Shown here in pieces: positions 8,596-16,788 of a stretch of DNA of 64,000 nt (its first letter is position 1; the number at the start of each line of letters is the position of its first letter). Source of the stretch: Gaiella sp038230035 (GTDB taxonomy: Bacteria; Actinomycetota; Thermoleophilia; Gaiellales; Gaiellaceae); assembly GCA_038230035.1 (NCBI GenBank), contig JBBRNX010000006.1, forward strand, positions 62,001 to 126,000. Reading direction: 5' to 3'. The notes beneath the pieces were generated by a model. The model searched no databases and had not been told where the DNA came from. It worked only from the letters and a program-made list of their open reading frames with translations. The translations under genes were made by a program, and so were the position numbers.

Positions 8596-9411
8596 CTAGT
8601 GCAGCTTGATGACCTGAGGCGCGACGCCGCGTCCCGTGAGTGCGGCGGCACCGCACTTCGCGGCGAACGCGATCGCCTCTGCTGGCGGCTCGCCCATTCC
8701 GAGCGCATACGTGAGACCGGCGGCGAAGCAGTCGCCGGCGCCGTAGGTGTCCTCGATGCGACCGGGCAGCGGGGCCGCTGTGTACGGGCCGCCCGGCTGA
8801 GACCAGCCACCGAGCTTGCCTCCAGTGGAGACCGTGAGCACGGGTGTCGGATCGAGATCGCCCGGTTGGAAGCGCTCCGCCTCGTCGCTACCGCTGCCGA
8901 CCACCGCGTCGAGCGGCACAGCACCGCGTTTCAGTACGTCGAGTTCGCGCGACGTCGCAACGAGCACATGGGCGCGCCGAGCCCAGCGAAGCGCGTCCTC
9001 GTCGCCCGCGACGAAGTAGACGGCGTCGGCACCGATGAGCTCTTGCCAGGGCAGCGACTCGTCGTGGCCGCGGGGACGGAGCTTCGACCCGACGGTTGTA
9101 ATCGTCCGCTCCCCCAACTCGTCGACGTGCGTGAACGCCCAGCGATGCGCGCCACGCAGGTCGCCGGCATGAACCCGAACGCCGCGTGACTCGAGCTCCT
9201 CGCGTGACCTCCGCCCGAGCTCGTCGTCCCCGAGCGACGTAAACAGCATCGCCTCGTCGGCGAGCAAGGCGAGCTGGATCGCGGCGACGGCGCCGGCTCC
9301 GCCGACCTGCTCCCAGTCGTCCGTCGAATGCGCGATGTCTCCCGCTCGCGGCATCTCCTCGACGCGGCAGAACCGGATCCATTCGACGTGCCCGACGACG
9401 GCAACCTTCAT
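8596..9411 (-). CDS. PfkB-family carbohydrate (ribokinase-like) kinase
   Basis: 271-residue sugar or nucleoside kinase of the ribokinase fold. The N-terminal MKVAVVGHVEW is the usual first strand. GGAGAVAAIQLALL at about 37-50 is the PfkB signature-1 region. The C-terminal EDTYGAGDCFAAGLTYALGMG (around 220-240) is signature 2, with the GAGD anion hole and catalytic Asp. The substrate cannot be told from sequence. The start is 45 bases from the divergent ECF sigma gene, so both probably use that short spacer as promoter. Confidence 0.88.
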   Translation of the reverse strand: MKVAVVGHVEWIRFCRVEEMPRAGDIAHSTDDWEQVGGAGAVAAIQLALLADEAMLFTSLGDDELGRRSREELESRGVRVHAGDLRGAHRWAFTHVDELGERTITTVGSKLRPRGHDESLPWQELIGADAVYFVAGDEDALRWARRAHVLVATSRELDVLKRGAVPLDAVVGSGSDEAERFQPGDLDPTPVLTVSTGGKLGGWSQPGGPYTAAPLPGRIEDTYGAGDCFAAGLTYALGMGEPPAEAIAFAAKCGAAALTGRGVAPQVIKLH

Positions 9412-9456
9412 CGCGTGAGTCTCACAGATCGGCGGCCGGCCACGTTAGATACCACT

Positions 9457-9912
9457 GTGCAAGCAATCCCGCCGTTCGAGACCTTCTACACGGAGCACCG
9501 CGGCATCGTGCTCGGCGTCCTGCGCAAGCGCGTCGGTGCGGAACGCGCCGAGGATGCCTTCCAGGAAACGTTCCTGCGGGCGCTCGCTGCGTACGGTCGA
9601 CTGCGCGACGCGGACAATCTCCGTGGCTGGGTGTTGACGATCGCCGAGCGCGTAGCGATCGACGTCCATCGCCGTGCACGGTCGACCGACGAGCTTCCGG
9701 ACGTTCCGCACGAGGACGGCCGGCCGGCGTACGAGGATCTCGGCGAGCTCACCGACGGGCTGCCGCCGACCGAGCGTGCGGCAGTCGTCCTCCGGTACGG
9801 GTACGACCTGACCTACGACCAGATCGCAGCCGCACTCGGCTCGAACCCGATCGCAGCCCGCCAGGCGACGTCCTCGGGTGTGCGCCGGCTGCGCAAGAGA
9901 GGAGAGCTATGA
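9457..9912 (+). CDS. ECF-type RNA polymerase sigma factor
   Basis: 151-residue sigma-70 protein with regions 2 and 4. FETFYTEHRGIVLGVLRKRVG through AEDAFQETFLRALAAY is region 2, with the D-(A/V)-x-Q-E/D-TF signature of region 2.2. LPPTERAAVVLRYGYDLTYDQIAAALGSNPIAAR is the region 4 helix-turn-helix. No anti-sigma gene is adjacent. Instead it overlaps ogt by ATGA, so the two are translationally coupled. The GTG at 9457 was taken because the upstream extension reads through the divergent kinase promoter and lacks family similarity. Confidence 0.87.
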   Translation: MQAIPPFETFYTEHRGIVLGVLRKRVGAERAEDAFQETFLRALAAYGRLRDADNLRGWVLTIAERVAIDVHRRARSTDELPDVPHEDGRPAYEDLGELTDGLPPTERAAVVLRYGYDLTYDQIAAALGSNPIAARQATSSGVRRLRKRGEL

Positions 9913-10469
9913 CCGTCACCCCCGACCTCGATGCACGCTTCCGCGACGCTGCGGCCCACGCCGGCCTGCTCGACGCCGCGTACGACATCGTCGACTCGCC
10001 TGTCGGCCCGCTGCTCGTCGCGGCGTCCGAACGAGGACTGCTCCGCGTCTCTTTCGACCCCGATCCTGACCACGAGCTCGAGCGTCTCGGCCGCCTCGCA
10101 GGACCGCGTGTCCTTCGTGCACCGCGCGCGGTCGACAACGTCCGCCGCGAGCTCGACGAGTACTTCGAACAGCGCCGCGACACGTTCGATCTCACACTCG
10201 ACCTGCGCGAGCTCACCCCGTTCAGCATGCGCGTACTCGGGGAGCTAGCCCTAGTTCCGTACGGGCACACTGCGACCTACGGCGAGCTTGCCTCCCGAGC
10301 CGGCAAGCCAGGTGCGGCACGGGCTGTGGGCACGATCATGAACCGCAATCCGGTGCCGATCGTTCTCCCCTGCCACCGCATCGTCGGCTCGACGGGGGCC
10401 CTCGTCGGCTACGGCGGCGGGCTCGAGCGGAAGGTACAGCTGCTCCGGCTCGAGGGCGCAGTGATGTAG
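9909..10469 (+). CDS. ogt: methylated-DNA--[protein]-cysteine S-methyltransferase
   Basis: Suicide repair protein that removes O6-alkylguanine lesions by transfer to its own cysteine. The 186-residue product has an N-terminal domain of the Ogt type and the C-terminal catalytic domain with the helix-turn-helix wing VPYGHTATYGELASRAG, the Arg finger GAARAVGTIMNRNP, and the active site IVLPCHRIVGS at about 156-166 with nucleophilic Cys. It overlaps the ECF sigma gene by 4 bases, so the sigma factor may place it under stress control. An IR terminator follows 1 base after the stop. Confidence 0.95.
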   Translation: MTVTPDLDARFRDAAAHAGLLDAAYDIVDSPVGPLLVAASERGLLRVSFDPDPDHELERLGRLAGPRVLRAPRAVDNVRRELDEYFEQRRDTFDLTLDLRELTPFSMRVLGELALVPYGHTATYGELASRAGKPGAARAVGTIMNRNPVPIVLPCHRIVGSTGALVGYGGGLERKVQLLRLEGAVM

Positions 10470-10470
10470 T

Positions 10471-10500
10471 GCTGGGGACAGGGTCTAGCCTGTCCCCAGC
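10471..10500. repeat. perfect 12-bp inverted repeat at convergent gene ends
   Basis: GCTGGGGACAGG (10471-10482) and CCTGTCCCCAGC (10489-10500) form a perfect 12-bp stem with the six-base loop GTCTAG. It lies just after the ogt stop and contains the last codons and stop of the MFS gene, so it can act as a shared bidirectional terminator, although no T run follows. Its 17-base core ACAGGGTCTAGCCTGTC recurs at 52885-52901, so it looks like a dispersed palindromic element rather than a gene-specific hairpin. Confidence 0.8.
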
Positions 10501-11921
10501 TCCGTTTCCCTGTCCTTGATCCAGACCGCGGCCATTGTAGCGCCGACGAAAGCCAACGCTGCCGCCAGAGCCATACCGGCGCGGAACCCGCTCACCGACG
10601 CATGGCGCAGCGCCGTACCGACGGCGTCCCGATCGAGCGGCGTGTGGCCCACGGCGGCCGAGGAGCGGTTGAAGACGATGGTCACTACGAGGCCGATCGC
10701 AGCGACCGCGACGAGGCCGCCGACCCGAGCAACGGTCTGATTGACGCCTGAAGCAACACCAGCCAACTCCATCGGCGCCGAGCCGATCGCCGTCGCGGTG
10801 ATCGGCGCAACGAACATCGCCAGGCCGAGGGAGAACAGCACGAGTCCCGGCACGCCGACGACCCACGCCGCGCTCCTCGTTCCGACGAGAAGCATCAGCG
10901 CCATACCGCTGCCGATCAGTGTCGACCCCCCGACGAGGAACCGTCGCGGCCCGCGGCGGTCGGCGAGCGCGCCGAACCTTGGCGCGAGGATCGCCAGCAC
11001 GATGCTCACCGGCGTCAGCGCAAGCCCCGATTCGAACGGCGTATAACCGAGGAACTGTAGGTACAGCGGCACGTAGAGCAGAAACCCGCCAAGCGCCGCG
11101 TAGAGGAGAAACGTCACGACGTTCGCCGCCCCGAGGTTCGGGTGCCGAAACAAGGACAGCGGCACGAGCGGCGACGTTGCTTTCAGCATCCGCAAGACGA
11201 AGACTGGCAGCACGACGGCCGCGACGACCGCGGCCGGCCAGACGGCCCCGATCCCGCGGCTCCCACCCTCGACCAGCGCGTAGGTGAGCGTCGCGAGCCC
11301 CACCGCCGCAAGCGCGGCGCCGATCAGGTCGATCGGCCGCGTTTCCGCAGCCTCGTCCTCGTCACCCGCCCCAGCCAGGGCGAGTCCGATGGCGATCGCT
11401 GCCAGCGGCAGGTTGATGACGAAGATCCAGCGCCACGAGACCCACTGCACGATCGCGCCACCGGTCGGAGGCCCGATCACCGCGGCCAAACTCGTGAACG
11501 AGGTCCACAAGCCGATCGCCCGTCCCGCGTCGTCGGCATACGCGACACGGAGGAGCGCCAGGCTGTTCGTCGTCAGCAGCGCACCGCCAACGCCCTGGAG
11601 AAGCCGTGCGGCGACCAGCACACCTTCATTCGGAGCCAGGCCACACAGGCCGGAGGCGAGCGCGAACAGCACGACGCCCACGACGAACGTGCGTCTGAGG
11701 CCGAGCCGGTCTCCGACGGCACCGCTGACGAGGTACAGCGCAGCGAGCGAGAGCGCGTAGCCGAGGTAGACCCACTGCTGCCCCTGCAGTCCGAGGTGGA
11801 GGCTCTTCGACATCGTCGGCAGCGCGACCACGACGATCGTCGTGTCGATGAACGCGAGCGCCGAACCGAGCGACGTTGCCGCCAGCGTCAAGCCACGGCG
11901 ATGATGTCGCTGGGGAGCCAC
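10485..11921 (-). CDS. MFS transporter, DHA2 (EmrB/QacA) drug-export type
   Basis: 478-residue, roughly 14-helix proton-driven exporter. The N-terminus LAFIDTTIVVVALPTM matches motif D1 of DHA2 transporters (LDxTIVNVALP). GDRLGLRRTFVVGVVLFALAS is motif A. RLLQGVGGALLTTNSLALL is motif B, and GPPTGGAIVQWVSWRWIFVINLPLA is motif C with the W-R-W-I-F-x-I-N-x-P signature. The substrate is unknown. Start is GTG 11921. The final residues ELGTG are encoded inside the palindromic repeat at 10471-10500, suggesting the repeat inserted at or replaced the original gene end. Confidence 0.93.
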   Translation of the reverse strand: MAPQRHHRRGLTLAATSLGSALAFIDTTIVVVALPTMSKSLHLGLQGQQWVYLGYALSLAALYLVSGAVGDRLGLRRTFVVGVVLFALASGLCGLAPNEGVLVAARLLQGVGGALLTTNSLALLRVAYADDAGRAIGLWTSFTSLAAVIGPPTGGAIVQWVSWRWIFVINLPLAAIAIGLALAGAGDEDEAAETRPIDLIGAALAAVGLATLTYALVEGGSRGIGAVWPAAVVAAVVLPVFVLRMLKATSPLVPLSLFRHPNLGAANVVTFLLYAALGGFLLYVPLYLQFLGYTPFESGLALTPVSIVLAILAPRFGALADRRGPRRFLVGGSTLIGSGMALMLLVGTRSAAWVVGVPGLVLFSLGLAMFVAPITATAIGSAPMELAGVASGVNQTVARVGGLVAVAAIGLVVTIVFNRSSAAVGHTPLDRDAVGTALRHASVSGFRAGMALAAALAFVGATMAAVWIKDRETELGTG

Positions 11922-11931
11922 CCCTCTGAGG

Positions 11932-12606
11932 CTACTCCAGCAGCCTGTACCCGATTCCCCAGGCGTTGACGACGAAGCGGTCGGTCGCCGCCAGGCAGAG
12001 TTTCCGCCGCAGCCGCGAGGCGTGCGAGTCGACGGTGCGAGTCGCCGACGCCGACCGGAAGCCCCATACGTCTCGCAAGAGCTCTTCCTTCGTCCATACG
12101 CGGAGAGGTTCGGACGCCAGCTTCACGGCGAGATCGAACTCGCGCCCCGCGAGCCTGACTGGCGTCGAGCGCACGAGTACGTGGCGCGTCCGCCGGTCGA
12201 CGACGATCTCGCCCGCGTCGATCCGGTCGTGCGGGTTCGGCATGGTGCGACGGAGGATCGCCCGGATGCGCGCGACCAGCTCGTCGTAGGGAAACGGGCG
12301 CCCGATCACATCGTCCGCACCGCGCTCGAGGGCGCGCACGCGATCGACAGGATCTGCTTCGGGCGGCGCGAGCACGATCACCGGCACGTTCCGGTTCCAG
12401 CGCCGCCCAGGCTCGCCATCACGCAGCCGCCGACAGAGGTCCGACTCGGCAAGCAAGACCAGATCGGGGCAGGTGCGCTCGATCAGATCGAGTGCCTCGC
12501 GATTGCGCGTCGCGCCGACAACCTCGAAGCCGTCGTCCCGCAGATGCCGCTCGAGAAACTCGCGCGACTCCGCCTCGGGCTCGTGGAGGAGAACGGCGTT
12601 GGACAC
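11932..12606 (-). CDS. OmpR-type regulator with degenerate receiver domain
   Basis: The C-terminal half (about residues 125-224) is a clear winged-helix DNA-binding domain: IVVDRRTRHVLV, LAGREFDLAVKLASEP, WTKEELLRDVWGF, TVDSHASRLRRKL and WGIGYRLLE. The N-terminal half has receiver-fold spacing but has lost the phosphorylation residues. The acidic pair is HE (LLHEPEAE), the acceptor Asp position reads Ala (DLVLLAESD), the Thr/Ser reads Ala (VIVLAPPE) and the Lys reads Arg (GRPFPYDE). It should therefore act without phosphotransfer. No kinase is adjacent. The GTG at 12606 has GGAG 7 bases upstream; the longer open frame above it is unlikely to be coding. Confidence 0.85.
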   Translation of the reverse strand: MSNAVLLHEPEAESREFLERHLRDDGFEVVGATRNREALDLIERTCPDLVLLAESDLCRRLRDGEPGRRWNRNVPVIVLAPPEADPVDRVRALERGADDVIGRPFPYDELVARIRAILRRTMPNPHDRIDAGEIVVDRRTRHVLVRSTPVRLAGREFDLAVKLASEPLRVWTKEELLRDVWGFRSASATRTVDSHASRLRRKLCLAATDRFVVNAWGIGYRLLE

Positions 12607-13079
12607 GACTCCGAGGCTAGGCTTGAGCCAGCCCAAGCGCCAGATGTCCTTTCGGCCAAAACAGCGCCGATGTTTCCTCAGCTGTACCGATCGGCCCCGT
12701 CGTTGTCGGAGTCTCACCGAGGATCCAATCGCCTCGGGTGTAGTCGTCTCCCACCATCGAGACCTGGCGAAGGTGCGACTGCTGCGTTTACCGCTCGACG
12801 ACGCGAGACCGAACGAGTAGCTGATCGTCGCGCCGTCGTTCGCGCGCAAAGCGCTGGCTAACGGGATCGGCGGACAGCCACTCGAGCACACCCGCCAACT
12901 CGATCGCCCGTCGTATCCGAGGCTCCACTGCGGAGAGCGGAAGGCCGGCTAACGCCCGTCGCGAGCGGGTCGTCCCGTTTGTCGAAATCGGGACTTGGCT
13001 TGAGAAACCGGACTCCATGAGCACCAGCTTGCCTGCACATCTTAAGTAAGCGCAAGTACAATCTCTGAACAGATGAATT
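12607..13079. other. 473-base intergenic stretch
   Basis: Divergent spacer between the OmpR-type regulator and a LysR gene. Composition is less GC-rich than the genes. A 78-codon open frame on the minus strand (12788-13024) has no ribosome site or recognisable domain and I do not call it. Near the LysR gene TACAAT at 13057-13062 is a good -10 candidate, and CTTGC/GCAAG arms (13028-13032 and 13051-13055) flank CTTAAG, which could be a LysR operator. Confidence 0.4.
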
Positions 13080-14009
13080 ATGGAAGCTAATCTATTTCCA
13101 GGAGTCGATCTGCGCCATCTCGTCGCGCTCGAGACGGTGGCCCGCGAGCGATCCTTCGCGCGCGCCGCGAAGCAGCTCGGCTATACGCAGTCGGCCGTCA
13201 GCCAGCAGATCGCCGCGCTCGAACGCGCCTGCGGGGCGCGCCTGCTCGAGCGGCCACGTGGCCGCGGAATCGTCGAGCCGACCGAGGCGGGGACGCTCCT
13301 CCTGGGACACACGGTGCGAATCGTCGCCTCGCTGAGAGCCGCTGAGGCCGACCTCCGCGCCCTCGCAGCCGGAACCAAGGGGGCGCTCCGGATCGGCACC
13401 TTCCAGAGCGTCGGCATGACCATCCTGCCCGAGCTGCTCAGCCGCTACCGGGCCGCCTGGCCGCAGGTCGATGTGCAACTCGTCGAATCCGTCTCGCCGA
13501 CCGAGCTGCTCGGTCAGGTCGAGAGCGGGGAGCTCGATCTCACCTTCGCGGCGCTTCCACTCCCCGACGGGCCATTCGAGGTCGAGGAACTGCTGAGCGA
13601 CCCCTACGTCCTGCTTGTCCCCCGCACGTCTCCACTCGCCACACGCGCGCGGCAGCCCACGCTCCGCGAGCTGGGCGAGCTTCCGCTGATCGGCTTCCGC
13701 CACCCGCTCGCACACAGCGCAGAGGCATACCTCCACGCGCGTGGGATCACGCCGCGGTTCCTCTTCCGCTCCGACGAGAGCGCGACCGTTCAGGGCCTCG
13801 TCGCGTCGGGGTTTGCCGCAGCGATCGTCCCTCGGCTAACGGTCAACCTCGACGACCAGCGCGTCAGCGCGCTCGACCTCGGCGGCCTGATCCCACCGCG
13901 CACGGTCGTCCTCGTCCGCCACGGCGACCGCTACAGCTCACCCGCGACACGAGCGTTCCAGGACGTCGCACGCGAGGTCTGTACCGAGCTCGCACGAGGA
14001 TCGACGTAG
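13080..14009 (+). CDS. LysR-family transcriptional regulator
   Basis: 309-residue regulator. The N-terminal winged helix is typical (DLRHLVALETVARERSFARAAKQLGYTQSAVSQQIAALE with the recognition helix TQSAVSQQI, residues 40-48). A substrate-binding domain with two alpha/beta lobes starts at KGALRIGTFQSVG near 100. The ligand is not predictable. It stands alone, converging on the HEAT-repeat gene with 22 bases between stops, and its targets may be elsewhere. It is clearly paralogous to the LysR protein at 29474-30424, sharing R(H)L-ALE-VARE-SF-RAA and GTFQSVG/GTYQSVG. Confidence 0.94.
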   Translation: MEANLFPGVDLRHLVALETVARERSFARAAKQLGYTQSAVSQQIAALERACGARLLERPRGRGIVEPTEAGTLLLGHTVRIVASLRAAEADLRALAAGTKGALRIGTFQSVGMTILPELLSRYRAAWPQVDVQLVESVSPTELLGQVESGELDLTFAALPLPDGPFEVEELLSDPYVLLVPRTSPLATRARQPTLRELGELPLIGFRHPLAHSAEAYLHARGITPRFLFRSDESATVQGLVASGFAAAIVPRLTVNLDDQRVSALDLGGLIPPRTVVLVRHGDRYSSPATRAFQDVAREVCTELARGST

Positions 14010-14031
14010 GACAAAGGTCTGACTGAACGCG

Positions 14032-14706
14032 TCACCGCGACGACAGTTTTGCCCGAGCCCAGTTTCGGCATTCCTGGTCAGGTGCCTCAGCTGCGCATTT
14101 CTCGAGAGCGCGCTGGGCCTCCTTCGTTCGGAGCAATTCGGCAGCCTTGACGAGCCATGGCATGAGTTCGTGGTCGTGGTCCTCGATTCGCCGGCAGAGT
14201 TCACCCGGATCTGTGAGTAGAAGCTCGACTGCAATCGCGGTGTTCCTTGGAATCGCGTTGTCTCGGTCTTTCGCCGCCCGAATTACGTCGAGCCCTTCGT
14301 TGTCACGGATCGCTCCGAGCGCCCAGAGAGCTGCTTGTGCTTCGTAGAGGTCCAGCGATTGCGCGCGCAGCCGGAGGGGCTCCTTCATGTCGTGTGCACT
14401 GTGGGGATCCACGGCAATGAGCGCATTCAACGCCTCTACGCGTACATCGCTGTCCTTGTCGCTTACGAGCCGACGCAGGATGGGTACTGCATCACGCCCG
14501 AGGACATCGGCTGCCGCCTCGGGGGCGAAGAGGCGAAGCTCAGGCTCGTCGTGTCTTGCTAACGCCGCGAGAACCGTCGTCGCGTGCTTTCGATCCAGTT
14601 TGAGATCAAAGAGAAGCGCCTCACGGTCGTGCTCGCTCGCAACGCTCTTGACCCGACGGACGACAGCAATCGGCGACAACTTCGCTGGGTTCAGACCGTC
14701 CACCAT
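14032..14706 (-). CDS. HEAT-repeat protein
   Basis: 224-residue, helix-rich protein with repeated HEAT/PBS-lyase-like units: AVPILRRLVSDKDSDVRVEALNALIAV (in two parts AVPILRRLVSDKDSD and VRVEALNALIAV), and later AQAALWALGAIRDNEGLDVI. These scaffolds mediate protein contacts and show no catalytic motif. The ATG at 14706 lies 4 bases after the stop of the UbiB-family gene, so the two are probably one transcript. Base composition is lower in GC than its neighbours, which could reflect later acquisition. Confidence 0.72.
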   Translation of the reverse strand: MVDGLNPAKLSPIAVVRRVKSVASEHDREALLFDLKLDRKHATTVLAALARHDEPELRLFAPEAAADVLGRDAVPILRRLVSDKDSDVRVEALNALIAVDPHSAHDMKEPLRLRAQSLDLYEAQAALWALGAIRDNEGLDVIRAAKDRDNAIPRNTAIAVELLLTDPGELCRRIEDHDHELMPWLVKAAELLRTKEAQRALEKCAAEAPDQECRNWARAKLSSR

Positions 14707-14710
14707 TCGT

Positions 14711-16348
14711 CTAGAGCCGACCGGAGCGGATGATCCCCCACAGGAGCCACAGCCCGAGGCTCCCGGCGAACAGGAACCCCACGAACGAGAACACATGCAG
14801 CCCGGCAATGTGCGGGCCGCCCTTCGCGAAGATGCCGATCAGCGACGAGCCGATCAGCCCGCCAAGCACGATCAGCGCGACAGCGAGCCGGTTCGCGCCG
14901 CGGTCGACGTGCCGCGCGAGATCGTCGACCCCCGGGTTCTTCAGCTGCACTTCGAACTGGCCGTCGCGGATCTCCTCCAGGATGTCGTGCACCTGGTACG
15001 GCAGCTCGCGCGCGATCCCGGCCAGCTCCCGCAGCTCCTTCTGCGCCCGTAGCGAGACGCGCCGCGGCGAGAAGCGATCCGCCATCAGTCCGCGCGCGTA
15101 CGGCTTCGCCACCTCGAACACGTTGAAGTCCGGGTACAGCTCGACACCGACCGCGCCGAGCGTGGCGATCGTCTTGTCGAGGATCACGAAACGGCTCGGC
15201 AAGCGCAGGTTGAGCGAGTAGATGAGGTCGAAGCCCTCGCGGATCACCTCGATCGGATCGAGATCCGCGAGACGCGTGCCGTAGTAGCGGTAGTAGAGCT
15301 CCTCGATCGCGCTGCGCAGCTCGCCCTCGCGCTCCTTCTCGTACCGGACGCCGAGCTCGGCGAGCCGCCGCGGCAGCGCATCGACGTTCTCGGTCGCTGC
15401 GTCCACGAACAGCCTCGTCAGACGGGACATGTCCTCGTCGGTCAGCGAGCCGGCGAGACCGAAATCGACCAGGCCAATCCGGCCGTCGGGCAGCACGAGG
15501 ATGTTCGACGGATGTGGATCGCCGTGGAAGAAGCCGTGGCGGAAGATCATCGTCATCCAGGCGTCCGTCATTCGGTAGGCGAGGTCGCGGCGCTGCTCGG
15601 AGGTGTAGGCGGTCGTGTCGAGGTCGCGCAGGTGGACGCCCTCGAGGAACTCCAGCGTCAGCACCCGCGAGGTCGTGTAGCTCCGCGTGACGCGGGGTAT
15701 CGCAACCCGCTCGTCCCCCTCGAAATGACGGCCGAAGCTCTCGGCGTTCCGTGCCTCGTGCAGGTAGTCGAGCTCCTCGCGGATCGACCGGCCGAACTCG
15801 TCGACGAGCGCCTCGGCGTCGATGAAGTCGAGCGCCCGCACGCGCTCCCGCACGAACTTCGCCGCCGACCGCATGAGGACGAGATCCGACTCGATCTGCC
15901 GTGGCGCGTTCGGCCTCTGCACTTTGACGACGACCTCGTCGCCGTTGGGCAGCGTCGCCCGATGAACCTGGCCGATCGAAGCGGCAGCGATGGGTGTCGC
16001 GTCGAAGGAGGTGAACGCGCGCTCCACCGTCAGCCCGAGCTCCGTGTGGATCACCTGCTCGATCTCCGAGAAGGCAACCGGCGTGACGTCATCCTGCAAG
16101 CGGCGCAACTCGGTGACGATGTCGAGCGGCACGAGATCGGGCCTGGTCGAAAGGAGCTGGCCGAACTTGACGAAAGTCGGTCCGAGCTCGTCCAGCATCT
16201 CGCGCAGCCGCCGGCCCCGATCCGATGGACGCTCCTCAACGGGCTCCTTATGCCGGCGCTCGAGCACGTAGCCGAAGCCGTGCCGCGTCGCAACCCGGCC
16301 GATCTCGGACAGGCGCCCGAGTGTGCGCTGCCGCGGTTGCGTCACCAT
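14711..16348 (-). CDS. ABC1/UbiB/AarF-family atypical kinase
   Basis: 545-residue membrane-associated protein-kinase-like ATPase. It has the UbiB-family KxGQ region FVKFGQLLSTRPDLVP at about residues 58-73 and the Ala-rich loop AAASIGQVHRATLP with Ala replacing the usual Gly-rich loop (about 119-132). VVVKVQRP supplies the ATP Lys, HGFFHGDPHPSNIL the catalytic loop with Asp and Asn, and VDFGLAG the metal Asp. Two C-terminal membrane helices (about 495-540) anchor it. In other bacteria relatives act in quinone or prenyl-lipid metabolism. No quinone gene is adjacent, so the role here is open. Confidence 0.92.
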   Translation of the reverse strand: MVTQPRQRTLGRLSEIGRVATRHGFGYVLERRHKEPVEERPSDRGRRLREMLDELGPTFVKFGQLLSTRPDLVPLDIVTELRRLQDDVTPVAFSEIEQVIHTELGLTVERAFTSFDATPIAAASIGQVHRATLPNGDEVVVKVQRPNAPRQIESDLVLMRSAAKFVRERVRALDFIDAEALVDEFGRSIREELDYLHEARNAESFGRHFEGDERVAIPRVTRSYTTSRVLTLEFLEGVHLRDLDTTAYTSEQRRDLAYRMTDAWMTMIFRHGFFHGDPHPSNILVLPDGRIGLVDFGLAGSLTDEDMSRLTRLFVDAATENVDALPRRLAELGVRYEKEREGELRSAIEELYYRYYGTRLADLDPIEVIREGFDLIYSLNLRLPSRFVILDKTIATLGAVGVELYPDFNVFEVAKPYARGLMADRFSPRRVSLRAQKELRELAGIARELPYQVHDILEEIRDGQFEVQLKNPGVDDLARHVDRGANRLAVALIVLGGLIGSSLIGIFAKGGPHIAGLHVFSFVGFLFAGSLGLWLLWGIIRSGRL

Positions 16349-16374
16349 CGGTGAAGTGTCGCACGGTTGGTGTT

Positions 16375-16433
16375 GGGGCGACCTCGGATCGCCGTCGCCT
16401 CTCGTAGGGGCGACCTTGGGTCGCCCTCGCCTC
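16375..16433. repeat. tandem hairpin repeat GGGGCGACC...GGTCGCC
   Basis: Two 27-base units at 16375-16401 and 16407-16433 differ at three positions. Each can fold; the second has the perfect stem GGGCGACC / GGTCGCCC with loop TTG. It lies between the UbiB gene start and the end of the coiled-coil gene. A related hairpin sits at 58136-58155, so it is probably a dispersed intergenic palindrome family, and here it may also terminate the secDF operon. Confidence 0.7.
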
Positions 16434-16439
16434 GCGTCG

Positions 16440-16784
16440 TTAGGCGTCCCGCTCGAGCAGCTTCAGGCGATGCTCGAGCTGGGCGACGCGCAACGCGAGA
16501 TCATCAACCTCGGCTCTCTGCGCGACCCCGAGCCGCCCGACGACTCCGTCCGCGATGTCGCTGCGCCTGGCGTCGAGCCGCTCGCCCTCGTGACGCCAGG
16601 CAGCGAGCGTGTCGCGAACCGCCGTTCTCATTGCATCGCGATCCAACCCGACGCGGCGCGCCAGGTCGTCCGCGAGATCGTCGACACCTTCGACCGTCAA
16701 CGCCGCCCAGCCCAGTGCGGCGAGCAAGGCTTGCTCGAGCGGGCCTCGCCCCGGACGATCGCTGCCGTTTCGCGCGGCTCCCAT
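16440..16784 (-). CDS. small coiled-coil protein, phasin-like, unknown function
   Basis: 114-residue hydrophilic protein with a leading helix (LEQALLAALGWAALTVEGVDDLADDLA) and a C-terminal coiled coil (VDDLALRVAQLEHRLKLLER). The short-helix-plus-coil layout resembles phasin or PHA-granule-type small proteins, but I see no diagnostic motif. It starts 4 bases after the secDF stop and so is cotranscribed. Upstream in-frame sequence is the secDF antiphase frame and was excluded. Confidence 0.65.
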   Translation of the reverse strand: MGAARNGSDRPGRGPLEQALLAALGWAALTVEGVDDLADDLARRVGLDRDAMRTAVRDTLAAWRHEGERLDARRSDIADGVVGRLGVAQRAEVDDLALRVAQLEHRLKLLERDA

Positions 16785-16788
16785 TGCT

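Noticed and set aside
12788..13024. 78-codon open frame in the 12.6-13.1 kb spacer
   Set aside because: No ribosome site, no domain, and composition like intergenic DNA.
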